DNA of 64,000 nt from Rhopalosiphum padi (Eukaryota > Arthropoda > Insecta > Hemiptera > Aphididae), in assembly GCF_020882245.1 (NCBI RefSeq), contig NC_083600.1, positions 11,098,001 through 11,162,000 on the forward strand, read 5' to 3'. The stretch's first letter is position 1; every line of letters begins with the position of its first letter. This document shows positions 49,201 through 61,307 of this stretch, piece by piece. The translations under genes were made by a program, and so were the position numbers. A model generated the notes under the pieces. That model was not told the DNA's origin and ran no database searches. It was given only the letters and a program-made list of their open reading frames with translations.

Positions 49201-50751
49201 TGCCCGATTTGGAAAAATCCGGTCTTTGGAATGACATTTTAGCAGCAAGAAATTTGTTGGCACACCATTCTTCAAGTTTAATTCACAATGTTAATAATAA
49301 CTGTGTCGAAAATTATAATAGCGTAGTCGCCAAATACGTGGGTGGAAAGCGTATTAATTTTTCTTTAAAAGGGTCTTACCAAACACGGTGTCATATTGCT
49401 CTAACTTCCTTAAATACAGGTCCATCACATATAAGTATATTACACAAAAAAATGACAAAATCAAGTCCAGGTGTATTTACTAAGCGTTTTATAGAACAAC
49501 GTTCAAACAAAAATAACACTAAATTAAAACGACGACAATTGTTTGGAAATATCAAGCCTAGTAAAAAAACGTATATTGGCCCGGACAGAGACTATGGATG
49601 TATTCAAGAAGAATCTCAAATATTAGATATAGAACCAAAGGAATTTAATATTAAAAAATTACAATTTTTAGAGCGCTTATCAAAGACCAATGAAGAAATT
49701 AAAATATTAGAAAAATCTACAAAAAATCAGTCGGAAAGTGACCTATGGAAAGCTGAGAGAAGTATACGATTGACAGCCTCAAATTTTGGAAAGGTTTGTA
49801 AATTACGAGTAACAACTTCAAGAAAAAACACTGTTAAAACTATATTATATAATGCATTTTCCGGTAACTCATCTACAAACTATGGTATTGAAAATGAACC
49901 TATAGCAAGAATTTCTTTTGAAAAAGAGATCAACTTAAAAATTAAACCCGCTGGTTTATTTGTTGATAAAACATATAATTTTTTGGCTGCAAGTCCTGAT
50001 GGGTTAATCGACGACGATGGTATCATAGAAATTAAATGTCCATACACTATAAAAGATCTTACACCCGAAGATGCTATTCAATGTGGAAAATTGAAATTTG
50101 CGACACTCATCGATGGAAAATTAAATTTAAAAACAAATGATAATTACTACTATCAAATACAAGGACAACTATATGTAACACAAAGATCTTACTGTTATTT
50201 CGTCTTGTGGTCATCCAAAGGTATGTAAATTATGTATATAATTTTATAGGTATCTCGTCAAAATATTGTGGAAGTGGAATTTATATTTTTTTAATATTAA
50301 TTTAATGTTATCGATATAGATGGTGTACAATAAACAATAATTATTGGTATTAGGTATTCTTTATTACACTTGGTAAAACAATTGGTATTTCCGATAAAAA
50401 GAATGATTATATTTTGTACTGGGTATTCTGAAGTAGCTAATAACTATGAAAAAATTTCAAGCTACAATTATTGATTTACAATTTACACATAATTCTTACA
50501 TTAGTTACATTATTACCGCCACATTTCGACGAGAAACCAATTTTATAAAAATACGATATTGCATTCCTTACTAAATATTTAATTTATCATTCTCATTTAC
50601 ATTTTCAGGCATGCTGTACCAAAAGATATTACGAGATGATGCTTTTTTTGAACAACGAATGCAGCAACAATTAATTTCATTTTATCATGACCATTTGTTA
50701 CTTGAAATATTAGACTCCCGTTTTCATCGTGGTTTACCTATCAGAGATTAG
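46242..50751 (+). CDS. Transposon protein: Mutator-like transposase domain fused to YqaJ-type nuclease domain (5 exons, 860 aa)
   Basis: Exons 46242-46367, 46534-46598, 47533-47634, 48074-50220 and 50609-50751, all GT-AG and in frame. The N-terminus is basic (MSDWRYSKKMRPKLTAPRKK), a possible nuclear or DNA-binding segment. A CxxC motif follows (FKCNMCGTL). The central part has a DDE-like arrangement: Asp253 in VIADGAWSKRSY, Asp347/349 in IGDGDSS, and a later acidic candidate in NNCVENYNSVVAKY. It resembles the Mutator-like transposase domain of many invertebrate proteins. Residues about 690-845 match YqaJ viral recombinase/exonuclease: TASNFG, SPDG (Asp740), EIK (Glu750, Lys752) and a downstream YYYQIQGQL, together a PD-(D/E)xK nuclease core. 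No stop or frameshift was seen, so the gene may be recent. An AATAAA at 50859-50864 could end the transcript. Intron 2 contains a dispersed repeat. Family assignment is from memory of domain patterns. Confidence 0.85.
46795..47510 (+). repeat. Dispersed repeat copy A inside intron 2 of the transposon gene
   Basis: Closely related to 61895-62240 plus 62945-63430. Shared motifs in order: GTCAGGAAAACCCTAAAA, AAAACGAATCATTGTAAATA, TTCAAATGTTTA, GCAAGGAATTTTGAAG, TTTAACACATCCATTATAGT, and a closing ATACCCACTT. Non-coding. Its position inside the nested element makes it a third layer of insertion. Confidence 0.75.
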
Positions 50752-53700
50752 TTATTACCTATTTTTTAATAATTTTACATACAACAACGACTACAGTATT
50801 ATTATTATGTGTTATATATTCTGTATTTATATCCATGACAAAAAAGTAAGTGATTTTAAATAAATGTACAAACCTGTTTAATATGTTCTATATAGTATAT
50901 ACATATTCCTATTTGACCTATTTCCTATACTATATGTAATAAAATTAAATCCAGGTTGTTTACTTGTGTATTGTCATAATTAATCATAATTCATTATCTG
51001 ATAAATTATAATTGTAAAATCCCAACAATGGTTTTACGATAACGATAAGACACGCAACTCGCAAGTACGCGACGCAATCGGAATGTCCGAACTACCTGAT
51101 CAATGGAGCGGAAGTGGTGGTACATATATAGAACCACACTCACACTAATAATCATTTACGACTAACACAAAGATCACGAGTGGCGACGATTAAATAAGAA
51201 ATTGCCTAAATTTTTCCCCTTAAATAATAGTCACTAAGAGCCGCCTTAAGATCATTTTTATTTGAAAATAATTTTGCCTGGTCAATTAAATCTTTACAGT
51301 CTTGTTCTGTTCTCATATCTATTAAACGATTTTTTGCAATATCTATTAAATTAATTGCCTGCACAAAATCAATTTCCTTTGATTGTAGATATCTTGACAC
51401 TTCAGACGTGATGGCAAATAATTTTCTAAAAAATAACATCATTAAAATAAATTGAAATGATGTTATTTTACTTAAAAGATTTTCAGCAGTTGAGGCAGCT
51501 TCGCGGTCTGAATTATTTGCATCAGAAATTTCTTCTAATGTCTCCAATAGTGCAGAATATTTTTCATTAATAACAATTAATACCCTGTCATGAGATGTCC
51601 ATCGTGTAGTGGAAAATCGCTTCATTCGACGTAAACGATCATTAGGATATAATTGTTCTTGCCATTTAACAAAAATAGCTGTTCGTTTTCTAGCCCTCAT
51701 AAACTCAACAAAACATCCAATATCACCAAAAAAACGTTTTGAGACAATACAACAGTCACATGTATCAACCACTACTAGATTGAATAAATGCGCACAACAC
51801 CAAATATATATGGCATTTGGATTTTCATTTTGTATTCTGGTTTTCAAACCAGAATACTGTCCCTGCATAGATGCAGCACCATCATATGCTTGAGCTATCA
51901 ATTGTGTCTTCCACTCAATATTATATTTGTTAGTTATTTCACAAAATACTTCAAACATACCCAGTCCAGTTGCATCTGATGCAGTTACTAATGAAACCAG
52001 TCGTTCTTGAACAAGACCTTCTTCGTTTACATACCTAAGAATAAATGTGAATTGTTCTAAATTACTAACATCAGTCGTTGTATCAATTATCACAGCAAAC
52101 TGTCCAGATCTTTTAACTTCATTTAATATTTTAAATCTTATTACTTCTGATATAATGTTTAATAAATGATTTTGGGTGACATTAGACAAAAAAGTTAGTC
52201 GATTTTTTTTTTTACCTTCAATTTGTTCTATATGGCGTTTCAAAGGACCATGATTGTTTGATAAAAGTTTAACTAATTCCAAAAAATTTCCTCTGTTATT
52301 TGAATCAATGCCTTCACGATGACCTCTTAAAGATATATTTTGTCTTCCAATATAAATAAGGGCATCAATAATCTGTCTTAAAAGTTCTCGATTGTCAGCC
52401 ACCTGACGATTTGCATTTTCAATGAGTTTCAGATCAATTCGGTCATTTCTTATATATAATCCATGTGCTATTACACTTTGCATATGATCTGGTGAAGATT
52501 CGTGGTTTGACAAAGTCCGTGTAATATTTTTAAAATCATTAGATCCATTTTTTACTAAAAACAATTTTTTTGTATCAGGTAAACCAAAAAGCTTACAGGT
52601 TAGACAAAATATTCGATTTAAAGATGGTGAATATGATAGCCAATACCTATGTATAAGCTGTCCATCAGTATTTTTTTTATAATAATAGCATTCATTAAAT
52701 GACCTAATATGACCACTTTCTTCATATGTCTTGGTAAATGTATTATTTAATAAATCATTAGCATTTGGCTGACAAGGACCAAGGGACATATAATAATGCA
52801 ACATTTCATCCGATATAACTAATGGTATAGACGCTGGATCATTTGCAAATACTAAAATAATAATTGTATAAATATACAACAATTAATTTACAATTTTTAT
52901 AATAAAATAACTAGTAAAAATATTACAAATACCCTCTGTTTTGGGTGCATCATCTACATGTACTGCAATACTTGAACTTGGCAATAAATTATTTTCAATT
53001 TCCATCATATCTGAGTTGTCAGTTTGAATTTTTTCATTAAACCCTAAATATTTCACAATATTAAAAACAAATTATGTTAAATTATTTCACTTTAAAAACA
53101 TTAAAATTTTATATGAAACATATTAATTTAATATTGGTTATATGTAACAAAACACAAGCTATAATTGAATGTTTATGTTGATTAATAACAAAGTTGAAAA
53201 CGTGGCTACAGCATACACCTACCACTACCTATTCGTATACGGTATATCTAACTCCTATACAAAAATAAAAAAATTGAAAACTGCAATAAAAAAAAATGTT
53301 CATGCTTACAGCTCTAGGTAACATATCAATATATTATGCATAATATATTCTACATAAAAAAATAATCAAAAAGGGAAAATTAAGGTAATTAAAAAATATC
53401 TTTAGATTTAAAGTGGATAATAAATAGTATCTATTAATCATAGATATACAAGGCTAATATTATTATTATTATATTATTTTTTAGGCTATTGTTATATTCT
53501 GTGCTAATATAGTTTTTATCATGATACAATTTATTATAATATTGTCTATATTAAAAAATAATTTTAATAATTTGTTCATTCTGTTTTTTTAAAATCTATA
53601 TTTACAATATAATATAATACTAAATATTAAATTAAATCAATTTTTTTAAGCACCTGCAGTTATGTAATTATCATGTATAACTTCAATGTTTTTAATGACT

Positions 53701-54830
53701 TCATCAAAAGTTTGATTTGGTGATGCCACGGAATTTGGTGTTTAATGTTTCTTGTTCAACTATAAAAATTAATTTAAAAATTGCCTTTTAATAATTGTAA
53801 ACATTTATAATAGGCAATAATTAATAATAATTATAACAAAACTAAAAAGTAAATAAATTCTGAGTTTAACACTACAGTATACATTTAAAAATTTTAACAG
53901 TTATAACTTACCAATAACTATATCAGTAGACGTAGAAGGCTTCTGTTTGAAGAATGACATTATACTTTGACCTGATGAAAGTCTCTTTTTTTTACAAGAC
54001 ATAATATGTCGAGTCCAATTGGTCGCATTTAGGGTTTCTCGTTTTCTTTTACATACATTACATATTTCATTTGACATTTTAATAATAAAATATGGTTTAA
54101 AATGTCCAATTAAAAACTTGATTATATATAACAATATTAACGAAACAATAATTTCATAAATTGAGGTAAAAACTAGCTAATGAAAATTTAACAATTTAAT
54201 TTACACTTTACACAAATACAACTCATACTTAAACAATAGTGGAATAAGCCATAGTGACTTCGAGTACGTAACTACTAAATACAAATCACAGAAACTTAAA
54301 TTAACTGAAATAATATGGTAAATAATGATTATTCCACGAGACCACGACGAGAATGCATCATGGAATTAAATAAATACATATTACATAATGCCATAATGGC
54401 AAACAATTCTTATTATTATCGTGTTTATCGATTTGCGGGTGGTGGTAAGTAGTATTAAGTATGATACTAGGGTTATTCCTAAAATGTATTTATAGAATGA
54501 CCAAGTAGAGAAACCAGTATGAAAATAATTATTAGTGTTATCGTGTATTCTGGTATTCGTGTTGTTTATTAGCTGACAACAATCATATTCATATTTCATA
54601 GTAACTTAATCTATTTATTGTTCTTAGTTTTTACTGTCTATTTAAACCGTTTTAACGATAAAATGGAATGACGTATAGCCGTATAGGCATTTAAAATCCC
54701 TGAATAATTATTATGGGTTATATACAATTGAAAGTCCTAAACCACCGGCTACCTATACTACCCACCCACCCACAAAAATTCAGAGGCCATGGCCTCTCAA
54801 AAACCTCTTCACCCCGCCACTGCATTAAAA

Positions 54831-56202
54831 TAATATATTATTATATAAATTACATTTAATTTTACATATTTATTAAATGACATTTGGACTTATAAATTAA
54901 ATACTATAAAATTATCAATACAGTTAAATCATAGAATACTATGGTTAAATACTCCAATCATCATTACATTAAATACCATATCACAATAAAATAACCGATA
55001 GTATAATAGGTAATGTCACATATGTCATAAAATCCACAAATGCTTTGAAAGATGCCGCAATCTGTGCCTATATTTTATATGTTTTTTAATATAGCTATTA
55101 AAGGCTTAACTATTTAATATTTTACTTTTAATATTACACGGTATAAGTTGAATTTTTTTTCGAAAATATTGTATTTATTATTATATTATTAATATATTTA
55201 ATTAATACAATAATATTATTTAATATTTACAGGCGCCCCCTCCTAAAAAAAATTGATTTTGCTTCTCTTTTGCCTCCCTATAATTTAATGTTAAAAATAT
55301 GTAAGTATTAATAAAGAAATTAATTAATTTAAAGAGTTTTTAGACTTAAGTTATATTATTTTATTAAGTTTGACTGTTATATTCAAATTAGAGGAAATTT
55401 GAAGTATTACTGTAGTACTTTTGTGATAATAATATAGTAGGTATATATTTTGATTATTTATTTAGAAATATAAGTAATATAACATATTATATCTAAAAAA
55501 TATTATATGGTTCTAATATTCAATATCATATTGGTTTGTTATTGAATTTTCAAGCATATCTATCGCTAAAAAATAATATTTAATCGGTATTTTTAAAATG
55601 AAATTTAAAAAACTTGAATATTTCTCACGTCTATAAATAACTTAAAAACAGTTAAAAAATGTTTAATTTTTATCGTATAGAGAAAATGATACTATAAACA
55701 TTTCGTGAAAATTTCAAGTATCTATTGTTATTTTTTTAAATACAAAAAAAATTCAAAAATTGTTTGACGAAAAATAATTGTATCATGATTTACCGGTAAA
55801 TGTCGAATATCGTAAATATTTTATTATTTTAACATGACATATTCATAAAAAATTTATTTGACGTTCTAGCAGATTTTTTTTTTTACATACTATATTATAG
55901 AGAGAACCATGAAGACTTCATGGAGAGAACTCTTCTTATAAATTTCAAATTAATACTTTGGAAGAATTGACTCCATCTCTGACGGAACATTCAACGCCGC
56001 CAAGTGCAAGCTAAAACAAAATAAAATGCAAACTGGCAACGCTGCCGCGCCGGCAAATCCGTGATAAGATTGATTACAATTTCAAATATTATTTAAGATA
56101 ACTTTTTAAAATAAACTAAATAAAGAAAATTTTGAATTCTGCAATATCGAAGTCAAAACATTCAAATTATAGTGGATAGAATATCAGTTTTTGGAAAGGA
56201 AG
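54831..56202. other. Intergenic sequence and promoter side of the TFIIIC90-like gene
   Basis: AT-rich with no gene. A GC-rich scrap at 55231-55280 looks like an eroded element end. The last 200 bases before 56203 are less AT-rich and probably contain the leader and promoter of the next gene; no TATA box is evident. Confidence 0.4.
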
Positions 56203-59200
56203 ATGACCATCAATCTGGTCCAGGAGTTCGAATACACGAGCAAGTTCATCTCGTGCGTATCCGTCGACAATTCGTTTGTCTTCTCAACGGACGATGGTCT
56301 GTTGATCATTGTATGTGTTTCGACGATTTGTACTTAGTATTATTTCGATATCAATACGTTGGGTTTAATATATATTTTTTTATAGGATATCCAGTCGGAC
56401 CTGTTCAGACCGTCTGCAGACCTCAAGGTATTTAGAACGTCAATCCCATTCTCAAAGGAAAAACCATTTGAAGATAAAAATTTCAAAGAAATACGTTTTC
56501 AAAGACCAGTAGTGTGTCAAGAACACAATTTAACAATATACCCCAATAACAGGAAGTAAGTAGGTATATGGATAGGTTTGTTTCCAATTGTTTTAATGCA
56601 TTGTCAAAGTTGTATTCAAGTAAATCAGTAAATACAAATGTTTTCTACACATGAAGTTTAATAACTTAAAGGATTTATTGAAAACTATGGTTATAAAATA
56701 AGTATTAAGTAGATATTAATAGGATATAAAAAATAATGTAAGGTTGATTAATATATTTTCTGGTGTCATTAAATTTAGTGGCTTTTTATACCGAATAAAT
56801 TAACAATAATAATATTATCAGATTATCCCATAAACTTAGGATTAAAATGTTTAATAGATTATTTTTTTAATTTTTTTTTCACATAAAATGTAACCCCTGT
56901 ATCAAAGGATTTATGTTCTTATTTATTTTTATTTTTTAGATGTGTGTAAATATTTAAGTCCATTTATGATTTTTCATTAGTTTAGAAAATACTTTAAAAA
57001 TAAATTAAAATAAAATTTTAAGGATCTAATATTATTTGAAAAAATCAATAGTGTTTCCTACATAATATAAAAAATGTAAAGCTGCAAACAATGCATAGTT
57101 ATTATCTTTTTATAAGCTATATTAAGTTCAGATAATATTATTTAAAAAAACAAGTAGTATTAGTAATCAGAAAAAATATGTTAAACAGTCATTATTTATA
57201 ATAAGAGGATTAAAATGTTTGTCTTAAGTTATATAAGCATGAGATTAAAATGTATTTGTAGTTTAAAACAAATTAATTATTAAATATGCCTATATTTATC
57301 TAAATAATATTATATGTTATGATATAGTTAAAATAATTAAATTAATTATGTTAAAACCTACATCTATTAATTGTTTTATTTTTCAGCTGGAATATCATTT
57401 ATATGGGAAACAACAGTAATATAGTGTTTTTAGAAAAAAATAATAATAAATGGATAGAAAAATTGAGTGACATACCACAAAAATGGTTTTTTATAGTATC
57501 TAAGAAACCTTGTTTCTTAATTGATAAAAAAAATCTTAGTGTTTTTAAAACTGAAAACAGAATTCTTTCTTATTGCCGTGAAAAAGAAAAGTCTCTACAA
57601 ATTAAAAGTAAGATTTCATTACAACAGCAAATTTATTATTAACACTAAATTTGTATTAGGTAATATATTATAAAATATAAATATGACTTTTATTAATTTT
57701 AATTTTATGAGTATATAAATTTTTTTTTTTTAATATCATTGTCACACATTATATTTGATTAATTATGACATAATCAAATCAGAATTTTTTATTCTATTTA
57801 TTTTTACTTAATGATTTTTTTAAATTTCAGATTTTGTTTTTACTGATACCTTGAAATATGAAAATGAAATAGAAGTTTATGGAACAATATGCTGTCATTT
57901 AAATAATATGTTGACATTTTGGTCAACTTCGTCAGAAAAATCATTTTTATTGACAGAGTTTGAATTTCATAGTGTTTCTATAAAACATATTAAATGGTTT
58001 CATATATCACATGAATTATGTATGTAAATTTATATAAATAATATTTTTTACATTCTTTAATTAGAATTTTTTAATCAGTTTGGTTAGTAGTTTCTTTGAC
58101 AAATGGCCAAGTTTATGTTCATGAAATATTGAACTATCCTAATGTAAATAATACATTTATTTTGTGGCCGGATGAAGATTTTGCCTGTGTGAAAAACATT
58201 AGAGTAGAAAGTATTTCTAATGACGAATGTCTTATATTTTTTACAAAAATGTCATTTGTATTGGTGATGTTGTATTCACTAACTAAAAAACAAATTTTGT
58301 CAACAAAAAAAGAAATGATTCCTAAGACTGCTATTATACCTGGTAATTTAATTTTTTGTTATTAATTTAATTTTACTGATTATGAGTTGTGCGAGTATTA
58401 TTTTATTGAAAATGTGTTGAATCAGCATTAATTTTTTTGGCAAGTTCCAAACTAACTACACGAAATTGTTCGAGTACTCATTAATTCTCAATTATTGAAA
58501 ATTATCCAAAAACTCAAAATCAATCAAGTATTTAAAAAGTTTTTTTGCATATAAAAATTGCAGACTTTTAATCTTTATTTAATTGTGTTCACATCAGAAA
58601 CATCAAGGTTTCAAGTAGTGGTCACTTATATCTGGATTGTAATACTATTAGAATAATTTGGTTATCTATGAATAAATCCGAATTATCTGAATGATCTGAA
58701 TATTTTAAACTTGTCGCTTAATTATTTAAAATTTAAATATATGTTATTTAATTTATAGGATTTAGTCTGTTTTATTTAAATCGGTAAGACTTGAAATTTA
58801 AAAATAATTGTTTGGTTTAAAAATATTAGTAAAGTTATAATTTTATCATAATAAGCAATTATTTATTGATGAGAATATTATATTATCTCAAACATATTCA
58901 ATTCGTTTTTGCAATGTAATTTTAATCTTATTTTTATGTGAACATTTGAATTATTTGGATTTTAAATTTTGGATTTGGAAAATCTAGATTTTTGACATCA
59001 TTAGTCTCGAGATGTTTACAGTTTTTTTCATTCATTATTCCATTAAAGCAGTCAATTACATTATGAATAGAAAATATGTGTAATTGAATCTAGTTCTTGA
59101 AGTTAACTCAAAATTTTTTTTAAAGTGGAATACTCGTACAACTATACTTAATATAGTCATGTTTATATGTTTAGGTTTTACAATTGTACTAGAAAAAAAT

Positions 59201-61130
59201 TTGTTATTACTAGTGACAGATGTTGGTAAAATTATTTGTATGTATTTTTCTACTATAAATTCAGAAGTAACTTATACTTTAAAAATAGTAAATAACAATT
59301 TTAGTGAACAAGTACAAAATTATACTTGTACATCAGTAGTATTTTCAAAAAATGAGTGTATTTGTGTTCTCGCATTTCAGTAAGTTTAAGCAATTTTATA
59401 ATAAAAACATTTAATTTTATTTAATAATAAGTTATATTATATTTTAGGTGCAACATAGCCAAGTATAGTAAAAATGATGGCCATGTTAAAAATAAATTAC
59501 TATTTTGTACAATTCCTGAAAATTTAGTGGAACTTGAGAAAAAAATTTTATCAATAAAGGATTATGATTATGATAGTGTTATTGATTGTATTGAGACTTT
59601 AAGGTACTAAGCTGAAAATATAAAATTATTACAATTTTTACCTATTAATATTATTTGGTTTGTGTTTTCAGAATAAATAGAATGCATGATAAATCAGATA
59701 AAGTATGCCAGTTAGATAGAAAATTATTAGACAAATTATCCATCCAACATCTTAAGCTTACTTATTGGAATGTAGCCTTCAAAATTAAAAAAAACGAATA
59801 TGACAAAAATATTTTACAAGAGTTACAAATGTTACTTCATATGCGTCATATGATAAGTTATTTTTCCAATAAAAAAAAAGAATTTAGAAATGAAGACAAA
59901 TATTATTGTCGAACAATGCTATCATTTTATATGAATAAACTACCAATAGAATATGTTCAAGTTAATGCGGATGCTGCTAATTTGATTCATTATTTTATTG
60001 ATGCTAAGCATACATACTTTTGCAACACGTGTGAACGAATTTTGCTATCGTTTACAGATTTCAGAATGTTTATTTGTGAACAAGAACACAAAGAACTCAG
60101 ATGTCCAGTTACTTTAGGACCGCTCGGTATGCCAAGTCTAGTGTGTTCAATGTGTTTTACAATGGCTAATATTAATGCAGGTAAACATTTAATTCATAGT
60201 TTTTTTAATTTTTTGAAAAATGTTTTATATTTAAATGTTATTATAGTAAAATTTGTAAACATTTTGATTGACCATATAATCAAAAATTAAAATAAATAAG
60301 TAATAAAAATACCTATTATTTTAAATAACTATGCCATAAATTAAATACTTTTTGATATTTTTTAAAAACTTAATCTATAAATATAAATTACTTCCAAATT
60401 TTGATACCCCTAATTTTTACTTGAAAAACATAAACTTTATATAACTATATATTAAATTGTTTCTGACTAGTGGTATATCATGGTATAATGATATTGTGTA
60501 ATGAAGTTCTAAATCTATTACTGCTCGACTGTTAGCCACACACTTTATATTCCTAAAGTTGTTCTTGCTGATTGCTCCCTCCTGAAGAATAGTATCTTTT
60601 GTGATTTTATGTATACCTATTATGTATATTGAGTTCTATCTCTCATTCTATTATCTGCCACTGCCACAAATTATATGGTGAATGAATCTATTATACTCAT
60701 ATTGTCCATAACAAATGTCAACCCTTCATTCACTTTTTAAATTGTATTAAAATTGCTATGTATATTATCTAAGTACTGTTAGGCATATATTATTATATTA
60801 TATAATGGTATGTATAATGTATATGTATTCTTATAGAATTGTCTCTCTATACAAAAAATACTTTTTAAATTTTTTTAAGAACGAAGTATTCAGTATATTT
60901 TTAAAAATAACTAATAAATTAAAAAAAAAAATTGTATTTGTAACGTTTGTCTGTACAAACATTTACTATGTTTTACTGTTAAAACATAGTAAATTACTAA
61001 TTAGTAATATTATGTTTTGTCCTAAAATATAATTTATTAGCAATATTAATTAAGTTTTACAATTTTTACAGAAAATCAAAGTTGTGTTTGGTGTTTTGGA
61101 AAATATGTACCTAACAAACTATTATTTTAA
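56203..61130 (+). CDS. GTF3C4: General transcription factor 3C subunit 4-like (TFIIIC90) protein, 9 exons
   Basis: Probable subunit of TFIIIC, which binds tRNA and 5S promoters and recruits TFIIIB/Pol III; human GTF3C4 also has reported histone acetyltransferase activity. Exons: 56203-56310, 56386-56555, 57387-57607, 57831-58019, 58088-58342, 59175-59379, 59448-59603, 59672-60180, 61072-61130, all in frame, giving 623 aa. The N-terminal two thirds are diverged and rich in beta-strand-like repeats, consistent with the WD40-like TFIIIC delta domain. The C-terminal zinc region (about 551-615) reads CNTC...C...H...RCPVTLGPLG...VCSMC...CVWC, the pattern of the TFIIIC zinc-finger family. The last CxxC is encoded by the 59-nt final exon. 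Shorter than human GTF3C4 (822 aa). The start is chosen at 56203 because it opens directly into the conserved-looking exon; the upstream ATG at 56172 is out of frame. The exon 4/5 junction is the least certain. Confidence 0.8.
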
Positions 61131-61301
61131 GTTACAAATCAATGTAAATTACAAAATACTGTGTTGATTGATTAATTTTATACCTGTACAATTATTATTT
61201 TATTTTTAAATATTGTTAATAATATTATATTTACATAATATTTGGTTTTGTTAGATATATAATATTATTTTTTTACTCTGTAAATGTCATTTGTATGTTA
61301 C

Positions 61302-61307
61302 AATAAA
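61302..61307 (+). terminator. Candidate polyadenylation signal of the TFIIIC90-like gene
   Basis: AATAAA about 170 bases after the stop codon at 61128-61130. It is the first canonical hexamer found downstream. Confidence 0.4.

Larger units (their letters stand above)
45593..51245 (+). mobile_element. TTAA-flanked DNA transposon with a Mutator-like/YqaJ gene, nested in the hAT
   Basis: Termini GGCGGCTCTAAGCGA and, in reverse complement, GGCGGCTCTTAGTGA are a 15-bp inverted repeat with two mismatches. TTAA lies at both borders (45589-45592 and 51246-51249). Taking out 45593-51245 plus one TTAA rejoins the hAT transposase frame exactly, so the borders are secure. The element is 5653 bp and holds one plus-strand gene (46242-50751). 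TTAA targets are known for the piggyBac and Kolobok superfamilies. The protein is not piggyBac-like, so a Kolobok-related or unnamed lineage is the best guess. Confidence 0.9.
44764..54077 (-). pseudogene. hAT transposase (ZMYM1-like, DUF4371 type), split by a nested transposon
   Basis: Minus-strand pieces: 53912-54077 (start at MSNEICNVCKRKR, a Cys/His zinc-finger-like N-terminus), 53654-53759, 52933-53043, 52851-51246, then after the nested element 45592-45000 and 44928-44764. The long exon carries the DUF4371/RNase-H-fold region (FAVIIDTTTDVSNLEQF; AQAYDGAASMQG). The last exons carry the hAT dimerisation motif SASAERSFSKVKLIKTRLRS and end ...LLKKNLMFK. Two lesions are visible. First, the 5.65-kb insertion. 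Second, a frame problem in the 53654-53759 exon: the frame entering from the first exon stops at NF*, and the frame leaving it (PNSVASPNQTFDEVIKN) hits a TAA upstream. In the interrupted state the upstream part reads into the inserted element and stops at 51206-51208. Similar proteins are annotated as zinc finger MYM-type protein 1-like in insects. Confidence 0.85.
44422..54822 (-). mobile_element. Complete hAT transposon (10.4 kb including a nested insertion)
   Basis: The left end CAGTGGCGTGGTGAAC and the reverse-complemented right end CAGTGGCGGGGTGAAG are terminal inverted repeats of hAT type. The 8-bp duplication CATTAAAA is perfect at 44414-44421 and 54823-54830. The element contains a minus-strand transposase gene (44764-54077) and, within that gene, a second transposon (45593-51245) of a different class. 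Without the insertion the element would be about 4.7 kb, a normal size for an autonomous hAT. It is probably immobile now because the transposase is interrupted. Confidence 0.93.

Noticed and set aside
45593..51245. piggyBac assignment of the nested element because of its TTAA duplication
   Set aside because: The encoded protein does not look like a piggyBac transposase; it has Mutator-like and YqaJ-type features instead.
51609..51979. Plus-strand frames of 63-94 aa
   Set aside because: Antisense to the hAT transposase exon, which is clearly the coding strand.
56172..56435. 87-aa frame starting MDRISVFGKEDD
   Set aside because: Out of frame with the TFIIIC90-like exon that starts at 56203 and is supported by splice continuity over nine exons.
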